The position numbers were made by a program, and so were the translations under genes. The notes under the pieces were generated by a model, which saw nothing but the letters and a program-made list of their open reading frames with translations, had not been told where the DNA came from and did not search any database. Of a DNA stretch of 64,000 nt, positions 31,750-43,661 are shown piece after piece. The DNA comes from Fragilaria crotonensis (lineage: Eukaryota; Bacillariophyta; Fragilariophyceae; Fragilariales; Fragilariaceae): assembly GCA_022925895.1 (NCBI GenBank), contig JAKSYS010000002.1, positions 1-64,000 on the forward strand. Direction: 5' to 3'. How positions within the stretch are numbered: the stretch's first letter is position 1; the number at the start of each line of letters is the position of its first letter.

Positions 31750-34700
31750 CCCAAGGCTTCAACGTTTCCTGTCATTTGGGACTCTGGTGCAAGCATCTCG
31801 ATCACTCCTGACCGCAAGGACTTTGTTGGACCCATCAACACCCCTGGCCCTATCACTCAACTGCAGGGCATTGCAAAGGGACTCAGGATTGAAGGCCAAG
31901 GTCATGTTCTGTGGGCAATGCAAGATACTCTGGGCAACCTAAGGATGCTCAAGGTCCCAGCATACTTGGTGTCTTGCATCAAGGTCAGGCTCCTATCCAC
32001 CACAAGCTTGCTCCAAGCTTACCCTGGAGAGACCATCACCATTGAAGCTCATCAACTGACCTTGAGTGGCACCTCTGATGAAGCCAGAGGGCAACTCATT
32101 GCAAGAGTCAACCCTGACAACAACTTGCCTACCTCTGATGCACACCGCAGCTCAGATACTCCCAAGGCAGTTGCAGCTCTCAACATTACTCTCAACACTG
32201 TTCATGAGAGCAACCTCAACTTGACTGAAGCTGAGAAGGAGTTATTAAGGTGGCACCACCGCCTTGGACACCTTTCCTTTCGCAAGATCCAATTCATCAT
32301 GCGAACTGAGTCCTGAGTCGGAGTGAGTCGCATCGATCACTCCATACTGCTGCTTGCCGAATTGTCAACCCTCCCAAGTGTGCCGCATGCCAATATGGGA
32401 AGCAACATCAGCGACCAGCTCCTGCCAAGATCACAACTGTTATCAAGGATCGAGCTGGAGTTCTCAAGGCAGACAACTTGCTCCCTGGACAACAAGTCTC
32501 CATTGATCACTTCATTTGTGGAACAAAGGGAAGGCTCTTCTCTTCAGCTGGAAGGAGCTTGAACTCAGACATGTTTGCTGGTGGCTGCCTCTTCATTGAT
32601 CATGCTTCCAACTTTGTGCATGTTGAGTTTCAGAAGCATCTGAACACTCATGAGACTCTGAAGGCCAAGCAGAACTTTGAGTTGATGGCAAGGGACAGTG
32701 GAGTCATTCCACAATCCTATCTCTCTGACAATGGTGGAGCTTCACCTCAGCTAAGTTCACTGAGCACCTTGGAACTCTGAAGCAAGTCGTCAAGTTTGCT
32801 GGAGTTGGAGCTCACCATCACAATGGCCATGCTGAGAGGGCAATCCAAACGATCATGTCGATCGCTCGGACAATGATGCTCCATTCAGCGGTACATTGGC
32901 CAGATGTGGCTGATGCAACACTTTGGCCAATGGCAGTCTCCCATGCTATCTTTCTCCACAACCATGTTCCTGATTTGGCAACAGGTCTCTGTCCAAGTGA
33001 TGTCTTCACTAAGTCCAGATGGGAGCAAAGGAAGTATCATGATCTGCATGTGTGGGGATGTCCTGTGTATGCTCTTGAGAAACCATTGCAGATGGAAAGA
33101 AGCTGCCTCGCTGGAAGCCTCGGTCCATCCGCTGCGTCAACATGGGGCTCTCAAGAAGCATGCAAGCACAGTCCCCTTGGTTTTGAATCCAGAGACAGGG
33201 TACATCACTCCCCAATATCACATTGTGTTTGACGATTGGTTTGCAACGGTGGCTACTAATGTGGATGCCCTCCCGGATTTTAATACAACGCGTTGGGCCC
33301 GTTTGTTTGGCGACTCAAGATATCAGTTCCCATTCGATGACGACGACGACAATGATGCTACAGAGGAAGCGCGAATGGACTCCCAAGCTACAGAAGCCAT
33401 CAATGAGAACCAAACAAGAGTTGCTGCCTCCATGGATGAAGCTGTTGCAATTGAACAACTCCCAGTTCCTCCCTTGGCTGAGGCTCCACCCAGGACACCA
33501 ACTGTTCCACAGCCATTGCCAAGCTCTCCATTGCTCACTCCAAGGCCTCCAACTCCCATGATGTCTCAAACGAGGAGCAGTCTATCGATCCTCGGTCTCT
33601 CCAGTCTCCTCCAACGCCAGACATCAGAACTTCACCTCTGCAACGCCGTCCACACTCCAGCTCACAAGCCAAGGAAGAGACGCCACGCAAGGTCCCAGCT
33701 ACCCCGATCTCCCAGTTCATCAGCCAATCTTCTCCCCAGTTCGGGAGCAGACCCCAATGTCTGAAACGAGGAGAGTCCTGTTCCAGACAATGCATTCGCC
33801 CTTGACTCACCACGTGACGAGCAACCAGTCAAGTCGCCTCCGCCACCAACGTCTCCGCGCCGGTCCAACCGCATTCGCGCAGCACCACAACGCCTTGGAT
33901 ACGATAACACTCAAGGCCATGGATACTTTGCTTCTCCAAGTGCTTGGATCTTTGAGGAAAATGGAATCATCCTTTCCCCAACTGCCTTCAAGGCAGCTGC
34001 ATCTGATCCTGACACTCTGAGCTTTGACCAAGCTATGGCTGACATTGAGCATGTGACCAAGTGGATGGAGGCAGCTGCTAAGGAAGTGGCAAGCCTTGAG
34101 AAGAATGGGACTTGGAAGGAAGTCAGTATCCTTGAAGCCAAGACCAAGATTCTCCCAGGGACTTGGGTATTTCGGCGCAAGCGATCCCCAGATGGAGAAG
34201 TCACCAAGTACAAAGCGCTACTGTGTTCGAGGCGACCTTGAAGAAGGAGAACCTGAAACCTATGCCCCAGTTGTTGCTTGGAGTTCAGTTCGATTGTTCC
34301 TTGTCTTGTCCCTAACATTGGGATGGCAAACTTGCTCCATTGACTTCAGCAGTGCCTTTGTTCAAGCCAACCTAACTGACCCAGTCTGGATCCACATGCC
34401 AAGAGGCTTCAAGTCTGATCAGCCAAGCGACCAAAGGACTTGCCTACGACTTGTTAAGAGCCTCTACGGTCTCTCGGTTGCTCCCCGCCTTTGGTATCAA
34501 CACATTCGTGAAGCACTCCTCCTCCAAGGATTGAAGCAGAGTGCCACAGACTCATGCCTCTTGTACAGCAAGACCATCATGATTGTTCTCTATGTTGATG
34601 ATCTTGGGATTGCCTACTCCAACAAGAAGGATCTTGACAAACTGTTCCAGGATCTTACTGATTTGGGTTTGGAGTTCACTCGTGAAGGCACCTTCACTGA

Positions 34701-35585
34701 CTTTCTTGGAATCAAGTTTGTCAAGGATGAAGTCTCCAACACTGTCACCCTAACACAAAAGGGTTTGATTCAGAAGATCATAAAGGCAACAGGACTTCAA
34801 GACTGCAACCCCAACCACACTCCTGCTATGCAAGCATGCCTTGGGATTGACCCTGATGGAGAACCCATGGATGAGTTCTGGAACTACCGCTCTATTGTTG
34901 GAATGCTCTTGTACTTGTCAACAAACACAAGGCCAGACATCACATTTGCAGTAAGTCAAGTTGCCAGGTTCAATCATTCTCCCAAGAAGAGCCATGCCAT
35001 GGCAATCAAAACAATTGTCCGCTACTTGCACCGCACTGCTGACAAAGGAACTATTGTGACTCCACTGGAGACCTCTCTTGATTGTTATGTTGATGCTGAC
35101 TTTGCTGGCCTCCATGGTCGTGACCCTGATCATTCTGACACCAGCGCCAAGTCCCGCACCGGCTACATCATCACCCTTGGAGGTTGTCCAATTCTCTGGA
35201 AGTCTCAACTGCAAACAGAGATCTCCTGTCTACATTGGAATCTGAGTACTCTGCTCTCAGTGCAAGCATGAGGACTCTGTTGCCACTTCGTGATCTTCTT
35301 GGAGAAATCTGCAAGGAATTGACTCTGCCACCTGACTTCAAGTCTACCATTCGCTGCCGAGTCTTCGAAGACAACAATGGTGCTCTGCTTCTTGCTACCA
35401 AGCAACGCATTACTAATCGCACCAAGTACTTCCTGGTCAAATGGCACTTCTTCTGGCACCACGTTCGCAACGGAGATGTTGAAGTGCTCAAGATTGCAAC
35501 CACTGACCAGTTGGCTGACTACCTTACCAAGGGCCTCAATCGAGAAGTTTTCGAACGCATTCGAAAGCTTGCTCAAGGTTGGTGA
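31750..35585 (+). mobile_element. Pol-like region of the Ty1/copia element (protease, integrase, RT, RNase H)
   Basis: Recognisable parts in order: aspartic protease motif DSGAS near 31780; the pre-integrase zinc motif HHRLGHLSF near 32260; integrase core about 32470-33110; reverse transcriptase about 34100-34950 with YVDD near 34590; RNase H about 35090-35580. Integrase before reverse transcriptase is the copia order. The region is broken. Confidence 0.85.
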
Positions 35586-35726
35586 CACGCGGCACCGCCG
35601 CATTTGTGTTGGGTGGATTTAAGAGTGTTCCCTCTTATCCTGCAAGCCCATATGTTTATGGTTCATGTCCTACATTTTCACCACACCATCACTAATCTAT
35701 TTCTTGTTTCATTGAATGAGAGGGAG

Positions 35727-36315
35727 AGTCAAGGTACAGCAGCTGACAGCTGTTATTGTGCCGTTATTGACGTTGAAATTTCGTCCCCGCCAGCTGAGTC
35801 CCATCCGGCTTTGGATACGAAGATTCTCACGCCAACTGTATACGGCGAATCGCCAGTACGAAAACTACAGTTGTCCCGGACTGCTTTCCGCCCTCATAAC
35901 CTCCTTTTCTACAACACCAATTTGTCCACATTAACCCAGTGCAATTCAACTGCAATTTCCCTTCATGTGCCAACTAATTTCCAACATGTGTCCCTCATCA
36001 TGTTGGCTAAGTCTGGCCATGTTGCAACAGTTGTTGCGACTGTCAATTCGCTCGTTGACGGCGGAGTTGGAGCTGACATTTCAATGCCCTTATCAGTGGG
36101 ATGAAGGCTTTGAATGTTCACTCCCACAACCCTCTAACTTCGCGAAAGTAGATCGGCAAGATTCAATCGGACCTGGATTGAATTGGTTCCTTCAAAGTGA
36201 AACCTAGAAATAAGCTCATAAGTTAAACAACACTAGAATTTATAACTCTACGTTTGACCGAACCCGGATTTCTACGAACTAGTACGCAGCCTTGATCACG
36301 CCGTGTACTTCGACT
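35727..36315 (+). repeat. Right LTR of the Ty1/copia element
   Basis: 589 bp, matching the left LTR almost perfectly. It is preceded by a purine-rich tract (about 35714-35726) and followed by the AGTAC target duplication. Confidence 0.92.
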
Positions 36316-36320
36316 AGTAC

Positions 36321-36711
36321 TGTTCTAGTTTGGTAGAGTCACATACGACTGTCATAGGTCCAAAACGAATACGAACAGGAACTTGTACCACGTTCTCCAG
36401 TATGTATGACATATACCAGTACAGAGCATGATACCTACTAGTACCTAGTACAAGTACATGGCTCGACGTCTGCTCTCAGAACACTGTACCGGTAGCAGGG
36501 GGTACAGTATGGATACGGTACAGGACGCTACTACTTGTACCTGGTACCGTAGGTGGGAGTCCAATCGTTTTGTAGGGGAGATGGTTGTGTTGACAGCAAC
36601 AGCTTGCCCCATTGCCGAAGTCCGAGAACAATCCGGACTCTGACTACTTTGTTGCCACTAAAGCAGCCACCCTTCTCTCGTTCCAGCCGTCTTTTCGAGT
36701 CGAGAATAACC
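36321..36711. other. GTAC-rich spacer
   Basis: Very dense in GTAC, GGTAC and AGTAC words (for example 36380-36550). Contains the 5' region of the CID gene. No gene seen. Confidence 0.4.
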
Positions 36712-37935
36712 ATGCCATCAAAATGGGCAAAGAGATTAGAGGAGCGCCTCGTCGCTCGGGCAGACACAACAAGTTTGGACTCATTGCAAACGTTGGCCCG
36801 GTGGGTATCATTCAATAGGAAACACTCCAAGGAATTTGCAGCACTCTTACGCAAAACAATGGCGTCGTCTCCGTCAGTAGCGCGTTCATGGCTTTATTGG
36901 CAGATCTTGGACCAAATCTTGCTGCAGGATAAAGACGACCCTGCCAAGTTTGATCGGTACGAAACGCTGCGAGTGGAGATTGGAGAACAGGTTGTCGTCC
37001 CGTGCATGCTAGAGATATCTGCGGAATTATTGCTCAAGGTCAAGCCTCTTTTGGAAGTGTGGGATACAGTCAATGTTTTTGGAGGACCTACTCTGATGAA
37101 TCAAATCAAGCGTGGTGCGGCGTCGCATATCAGCAGTTCCCAAGCGAAAGCATCTCCCGAAGTACCCATAAAACAGCCCCCCAAGCTTGCTCAGCCTCCT
37201 GAAGACGACGATGCTGACTTTCCGATGGATGATGTTTCTGAACCATCTCCACAGGTAATGTCAGCTATGGACGACCTGGAAGATCCAGTTGTGGACCTCA
37301 CCACCCAACTCAAGGAAGAACGACGCGTTTCGATTGTCGACTTCGACTTTGAAAAGCAAGGAATTCCCGCTGGTCCTGTCGAAGCCAGGGAGTTTCTAGA
37401 TCCCTGCAAGGCTGTGGCGACCTTACAAATCACACGAGACTTGCGCTCCGAATCGAGCGTCCACCTTCGATCACTTTTGACTGCCATTCCCAAGGACATT
37501 CGGAAGGACATGGAGGCCTACAAGAAGCAAAGGGACGAAAGTGGGGAGATGCCGGAATTGGACGAGGCCAAAGTTGAGTACTATTCCCGTGGCCTCCACA
37601 GTGAAATTTTAGACTTGAGCGTCGAAGAGGCGCTTGACAACGTTCGATCCTTCCGTGAGATCGTGACTAAACTCAAGGCCGCCCGCGAGAAACTCTTTCA
37701 CCTTCTGATCAAATCAAGATGTGAGTTCGGGTCGCGGCAAGCGGCACAAGCGTTTCTTGATATCGAGGAACTAACTGAGAAACTCCGGAAACGCAAGGAA
37801 CTGATCCTGGACGCCATGGATTTGGAAGGGGTGGAGCCACCCGACGAGAAGCCAGAAGAACCTATGAAGGAGTTGGAAGGCTTTAGCTGGTACAATCCAG
37901 ACGAGCCGTCGGTCAAGCGACAGAAGGTGCAGTAG
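36712..37935 (+). CDS. CID-domain protein, RPRD1/Rtt103-like
   Basis: The ATG at 36712 (MPSKWAKRLEERLV) gives 407 residues. The N-terminal ~140 residues look like a CTD-interacting domain: LQTLARWVSFNRKHSKEFAA, then VARSWLYWQILDQILLQDKD, then LEVWDTVNVFG, which parallel IQTLS.W...HRK..., LTFLYLANDVIQ and W..R.VF of RPRD/Rtt103/Pcf11. CID proteins bind the phosphorylated RNA polymerase II tail and act in termination. The centre is acidic and disordered; the C-terminal half has coiled-coil helices (LDNVRSFREIVTKLKAAREK and EELTEKLRKRKELI), as RPRD proteins have. No intron. Confidence 0.75.
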   Translation: MPSKWAKRLEERLVARADTTSLDSLQTLARWVSFNRKHSKEFAALLRKTMASSPSVARSWLYWQILDQILLQDKDDPAKFDRYETLRVEIGEQVVVPCMLEISAELLLKVKPLLEVWDTVNVFGGPTLMNQIKRGAASHISSSQAKASPEVPIKQPPKLAQPPEDDDADFPMDDVSEPSPQVMSAMDDLEDPVVDLTTQLKEERRVSIVDFDFEKQGIPAGPVEAREFLDPCKAVATLQITRDLRSESSVHLRSLLTAIPKDIRKDMEAYKKQRDESGEMPELDEAKVEYYSRGLHSEILDLSVEEALDNVRSFREIVTKLKAAREKLFHLLIKSRCEFGSRQAAQAFLDIEELTEKLRKRKELILDAMDLEGVEPPDEKPEEPMKELEGFSWYNPDEPSVKRQKVQ

Positions 37936-38484
37936 TCATGATAAGTTACGAAAAGAATTGCTTGCAATGCATCATCCTGGATTCATCGCTTTGCCTTCGC
38001 CTTATTATTGTTTTTCCCGTCCTCAAAGTGAAGGCACAGTGTACTCTACTAGATCACCTACGACAGTAACTGGTACTTGTAGCTTGCACCTGAATGCACA
38101 AGGCTTTGAGAGGGTGCTTCCAACGTCAACGACCGGTAATACTTGAATACCAGAGTGGTGATACTCTCTACAGTACTTCGTTTCGATAGATCGAGGATGT
38201 GAGGATGTTAACCCAACCCAGTACCCAGCACGTACTCCGAGAACATTATTACTGGAGTGCCGTAAATATTACGGATTTTTAGTCGGACCTTTTTGGCAAC
38301 AGATGAAAATCCGAAAATGTGACTGACACGTCACAGTTCAAACGTCCCTCCAACACATGTCATTTCTTTTGCTACGCACCTGCATGTATTGAACCTTTAC
38401 TCCTCGCTCACCGCCGTCAACACCGAGCGCTCCCTTCACTACCTTGTGATCACTCCCGCAATCGACCGTTGTCTTGGAGAAACG
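37936..38484. other. Intergenic, nothing identifiable
   Basis: About 550 bp between two genes on the same strand. No gene seen. Confidence 0.4.
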
Positions 38485-39554
38485 ATGCATCTATTAATCT
38501 TAATTTGCTTCTTCATAACTTCCGGCGCTGGTTTGTCGCCGATGGTGAGGACCATCCAACGATCGTCACACTCATCACTGGTTGCGATCCACTCTTCATC
38601 CCAAGCGAATTTTGATAAGTCGCAGTCCGTCCAGGGCAGCGGAGTGGTCGATCCCAATGTTTACAATGTGCCGGTCGAGACGGCTGCTGAACTCTGGACT
38701 GTGTCAGTCAGCCCAGATACTAAAGCTGGACGAGAGGCTGGGATTCCATTCTTGGACTCCAAGTCCAAAGACTACTTTGTCGACGATGTCCGAGTTGTCA
38801 TTTCTCGTGTTGGAGGAATGGGCCTGAATCTCTTGGAACTTGCTGGTGGTCGAGCGGACACGTTCGGCATCACAATTGTTTCTGAAGTTACAGGAAATGC
38901 GGTGACTGCTGGTGTACTTCCTGGCGATTCCATTGCGTCGATTCAAATTAGAACGAAAACCGTCGAAGGAACAAATGTGCAAGAGACACAGGAAACTTTG
39001 GATTGCGAATGTCGAGACTTTGATACAACGATTGGTCTGTTGACATCGATTCCATCCGAAATCAACGCTGTTGTTCTCAACCTCAAGCGGATCCGACGAT
39101 GGGCCAAAGTTCAAGTTGTCGTCGAGTACCCTCCATCCCAATGCGCCCAAGGCGTCGACAACAAGGTTTACTTGGAGCTATTTGCCGGAGAAAATTTGCG
39201 GCGAGCGCTCCAGAACCGCGGTATTGTTATGGAGGATGGAACAGCGCGCAAGTGCGATTTTTGTGGAGGGAAATGCACCGTCAAAGTGGACATGGGAATG
39301 CCATTGTTGAGTCCAATGAGTACCACCGAGGATAAAATCATGAAGAACAATCCGAAATGCAGAGTGAGTAAGACTTGCCGCAACCATGACAGCGATTATC
39401 TTTGCATTTGCTAATCCAATCCATTGCATTGTAGCTATCGTGCAAAGCAGTCATAGGGTACGGGATGCAGGAGGGAAACATGAGACTTAAAGTCAATTTG
39501 AATGCGTGGAATGAGGACGATCGAAAATCGTCATCTCCGTTCTTCAGCGGATAG
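38485..39554 (+). CDS. PDZ-like protein with C-terminal Cys motifs and signal-type leader
   Basis: Exons 38485-39363 and 39435-39554 join at GT-AG sites to give 332 residues. The ATG at 38485 starts a hydrophobic leader (MHLLILICFFITSGAGLS), so the product enters the ER or, in a diatom, perhaps the plastid. A PDZ-like segment follows (GGMGLNLLELAGGRADTFGI ... GDSIASI, about residues 110-160). The C-terminus has clustered Cys: CDFCGGKC, then across the splice NNPKCR|LSCKA, which could bind zinc or an Fe-S cluster. I know PDZ plus DnaJ-type or zinc-ribbon fusions in plastid assembly factors, but cannot name this one. It ends 23 bp from the convergent gene. Confidence 0.65.
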
Positions 39555-39577
39555 GAATCCACGCGCATAGTAAGGAG

Positions 39578-40813
39578 TTAGACATCGTGTGCGACAGATG
39601 CTGTCAGCTCTTTGATGGATCGCAATCTCGATAGTTGACTTTTGCGATCGCGATCGACGACGCCTGCATTGGTCACGGAAGGAGCGCAAGGCAATAACTT
39701 CGAATAAACATGCATGTTGCTCTGAACGAAAACAGTGTCTAGGCCCCGACTTTCGCACCACCTCGCGACGAGATTGGGATCCGGTTCGCCATTTACAGCA
39801 ACCGACGACGGGAGCGGGGAGGAAGTCCTGATCGCAAGAACTGCTTCTTCAGCAGGCATTGTCCAATCGTCAAAAGCATCTTCTTTGCCACGACACCTAG
39901 CGGCATGATGCCGAGCAAGGGGTATCAAGCTTGCAGTGAGGACCTCCTCGATTATCATTCCTAGGGCAACTTGAGCCGACACCTCTAGTGGGATTGGCTG
40001 CTTGATCATTTTCAGTTTTCGAGGCACTGGAACTGTTACCTTGAACGCTGATGTCGGCTTCCAGTTTTCCTTCATCCATCGGTAGGTTTCATCGTCGCTA
40101 TTATACATCCAAAATTCTTTGTGCTGATCTAGACGTCTCCTCTTTTCCCAGTGCTTCGTTGTCAGATGCATCTCCGGATCCTCGTTCGCCAGAAAGGTTT
40201 TTGACTTCCAAGTGATTCTCGCAGGCTTCATCGTCGTCACAACAGCTTGAGCCTTAATAAAGTTAAGCATCGATGGTGCCATAGGAATATTCGGAACGTC
40301 CATTAGGTCATTCTGTGGACACTCGCTGTCGCTCTTGAGGTGATTTGCCCAACCAATTAACGAACTGAAATCTGACACTGTCAAGTGTCCAAAAAGAGAC
40401 TCCTGACTTCCCCATTCAGCTTGTCTCCAGTCTATGGTGGGGAAATCGATCCTTCCGTCGTCAGATTCATCCTCGGACGACGAGGACTGCAACGCAATGA
40501 TGGTCTTTGTCAACTCATGCAAACCTCCATTTGAAAGACTATTCTTCTGTCGTCTCCGCTTGGATCGCCCATCGTACAATTTGCCCGTTCCCCTAGCTTC
40601 CAAGCGGCGTAGATACTGCTGCTCAGTCTGTACCTTGTCGGTGATTCTGATGGACGATGGAAACGAGATCACCGACCCAGATCGTTGCGTCGGCGGATGG
40701 TGATCCTCGTCGTGCGAGATTTCTTGCAGGAAGTCGAGGTCGTTATCAACCTTTGATTCTGAATCATCTTCGGAGCTGCTTACTTCATCTCGATCGTAGT
40801 CGTCGCTGCTCAT
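39578..40813 (-). CDS. Acidic, serine-rich protein of unknown function
   Basis: The ATG at 40813 gives 411 residues and starts MSSDDYDRDEVSSSEDDSES, an acidic CK2-site-like leader typical of nuclear proteins. A basic cluster (DGRSKRRRQKN, about residue 80) could be a nuclear signal. The C-terminal half has hydrophobic blocks, such as IPLEVSAQVALGMIIEEVLT followed by ASLIPLARHHAARC, that could form a helical domain. I do not recognise the family. Overlap in style with RNA polymerase I or chromatin cofactors is only an impression. Confidence 0.6.
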   Translation of the reverse strand: MSSDDYDRDEVSSSEDDSESKVDNDLDFLQEISHDEDHHPPTQRSGSVISFPSSIRITDKVQTEQQYLRRLEARGTGKLYDGRSKRRRQKNSLSNGGLHELTKTIIALQSSSSEDESDDGRIDFPTIDWRQAEWGSQESLFGHLTVSDFSSLIGWANHLKSDSECPQNDLMDVPNIPMAPSMLNFIKAQAVVTTMKPARITWKSKTFLANEDPEMHLTTKHWEKRRRLDQHKEFWMYNSDDETYRWMKENWKPTSAFKVTVPVPRKLKMIKQPIPLEVSAQVALGMIIEEVLTASLIPLARHHAARCRGKEDAFDDWTMPAEEAVLAIRTSSPLPSSVAVNGEPDPNLVARWCESRGLDTVFVQSNMHVYSKLLPCAPSVTNAGVVDRDRKSQLSRLRSIKELTASVAHDV

Positions 40814-41242
40814 TTGGAGACGCAGCAGCAGGCACCCAGGCTCGAACACATCCCAATCAATGCAACCGTTCGTTGGGATGTTGGATGTTGGATCCTGAAA
40901 TGCTTGGTCGTCAAAATCAAATTTTTGATTTCAGCAAGTTCTCGCACATCGAGTGCTTACACTGTAACGATAGTACATTACTGTAGTATGAGACTGTACT
41001 CAGATTACTGTTAGTACAAGTACTAGTACCATCAGGCACAATTGTACCAGGTGCCAGTACCAGAGTGATTCCGGTTACAGGTCATGAAAACTATCTCAAC
41101 CTTAATTGTAGATCACACCGAGTGCCATAACTCCTCACTGGCAGCCTTATAACGATAGCAACCCTTATCCTGCATCAAATAAATGTCTTCAGTGCAATGC
41201 CAAGTCAGTCATAGGCCGGTACAGCCGATACATATTGGACCA
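40814..41242. other. Intergenic, GTAC-rich
   Basis: Holds the upstream region of the acidic unknown and the 3' region of TGS1. No gene seen. Confidence 0.4.
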
Positions 41243-42767
<1,525 letters not shown>

Positions 42768-42921
42768 GATTAGAATGCAAGGAAATGACGTCAATCATGA
42801 CGTCACAGTACTAACCCCTTCGCGTTCTACCTACGGGGATACAGTACTCCGGTAAGACAGTAGCTTAGGGAGAGCATGCTGATTGGTAGGGGGCTTGACG
42901 TCATTTCCTTGCATTCTAATC
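42768..42921. promoter_or_regulatory. 27-bp perfect inverted repeat carrying TGACGTCA sites
   Basis: Arms 42768-42794 and 42895-42921 are exact reverse complements, 100 bp apart. Each arm contains TGACGTCA (42786-42793 and 42896-42903), and a third TGACGTCA lies at 42798-42805. It may be a bZIP-bound regulatory hairpin or the remains of a small palindromic element. It sits between the divergent TGS1 and DUF6824 genes. Confidence 0.6.
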
Positions 42922-43661
42922 GGATCCGGGCCGGACCATTCCTACCCTTCTGCGATAAGGTGCTGACTCTGGGAAAAATATAGGTGGTCCTGTACTCCAG
43001 CACCAGAGTCCAGAGTCCAGAGTCTACCGGTAGAGTCTGCTCCTACCGGTACTAGTACCGGGTGGTCGAGAACGTATGGCATATGACATAGGATACGACA
43101 CGTAAGTCGAGTTTGTGAAAAAAATACTCCAGTAGATGTTAGTATCATGCCCATGTGGCGATACCTACTACCAGGTAGAACTCAATGTAGACGATGGCAA
43201 GTTGGTGGACGTTTGACTTGGTATTCTCGTTCACAGGAGTGGTGTAGAAACGATACAAATAAAAGCTCGATCGGCTCGATGAGGGCACACACACGTGCTC
43301 AGCAGTGGAAAACTAATACTGTAGTACCAGCATCGTTACGAAGTGGTTGATGTTGTAATCCCGAGAACAGGTTGTTGAAGTTTCAGTCACAGTAGGAATT
43401 ACATAAATGCGACTACGGCAGGTGGCAGGTGGCATTAGTAGAAAGCGAGTGACGTAGTGCCTAAGTACCGTCCCTGCATTCCGGTTTGTTCGGAATTTGA
43501 AAAAAGGATGTCTCCTCACGATGTCTGCTTGTTGTCCGTTGCAAAGGCCACTTTTGACGGATTGTGCACGGCACACACAGTGGCTGAACGAAGCCATATT
43601 CGCTCCGTCAGTCACACTTGACGGATGACCATATGAATGGACAGGGAAAGCACGCCCTCGC
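42922..43661. other. Upstream region of the DUF6824 gene
   Basis: About 740 bp with GTAC and ACCGGTA words; no gene seen. Confidence 0.35.

Larger units (their letters stand above)
28254..36315 (+). mobile_element. Ty1/copia LTR retroelement (diatom CoDi-like), broken, recent
   Basis: An 8.06-kb element bounded by near-identical LTRs and a 5-bp target duplication AGTAC (28249-28253 and 36316-36320). Internal parts run in copia order: capsid-like region with a CCHC knuckle, protease motif, integrase, reverse transcriptase, RNase H. That order, plus the similarity to known diatom elements, places it in Ty1/copia. A purine-rich tract sits just before the right LTR. The LTRs differ by only two substitutions and one single-base gap over about 588 bp, so the insertion is recent. 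It is broken: the frames are interrupted at roughly ten places. It is treated here as a fossil copy. Confidence 0.92.
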
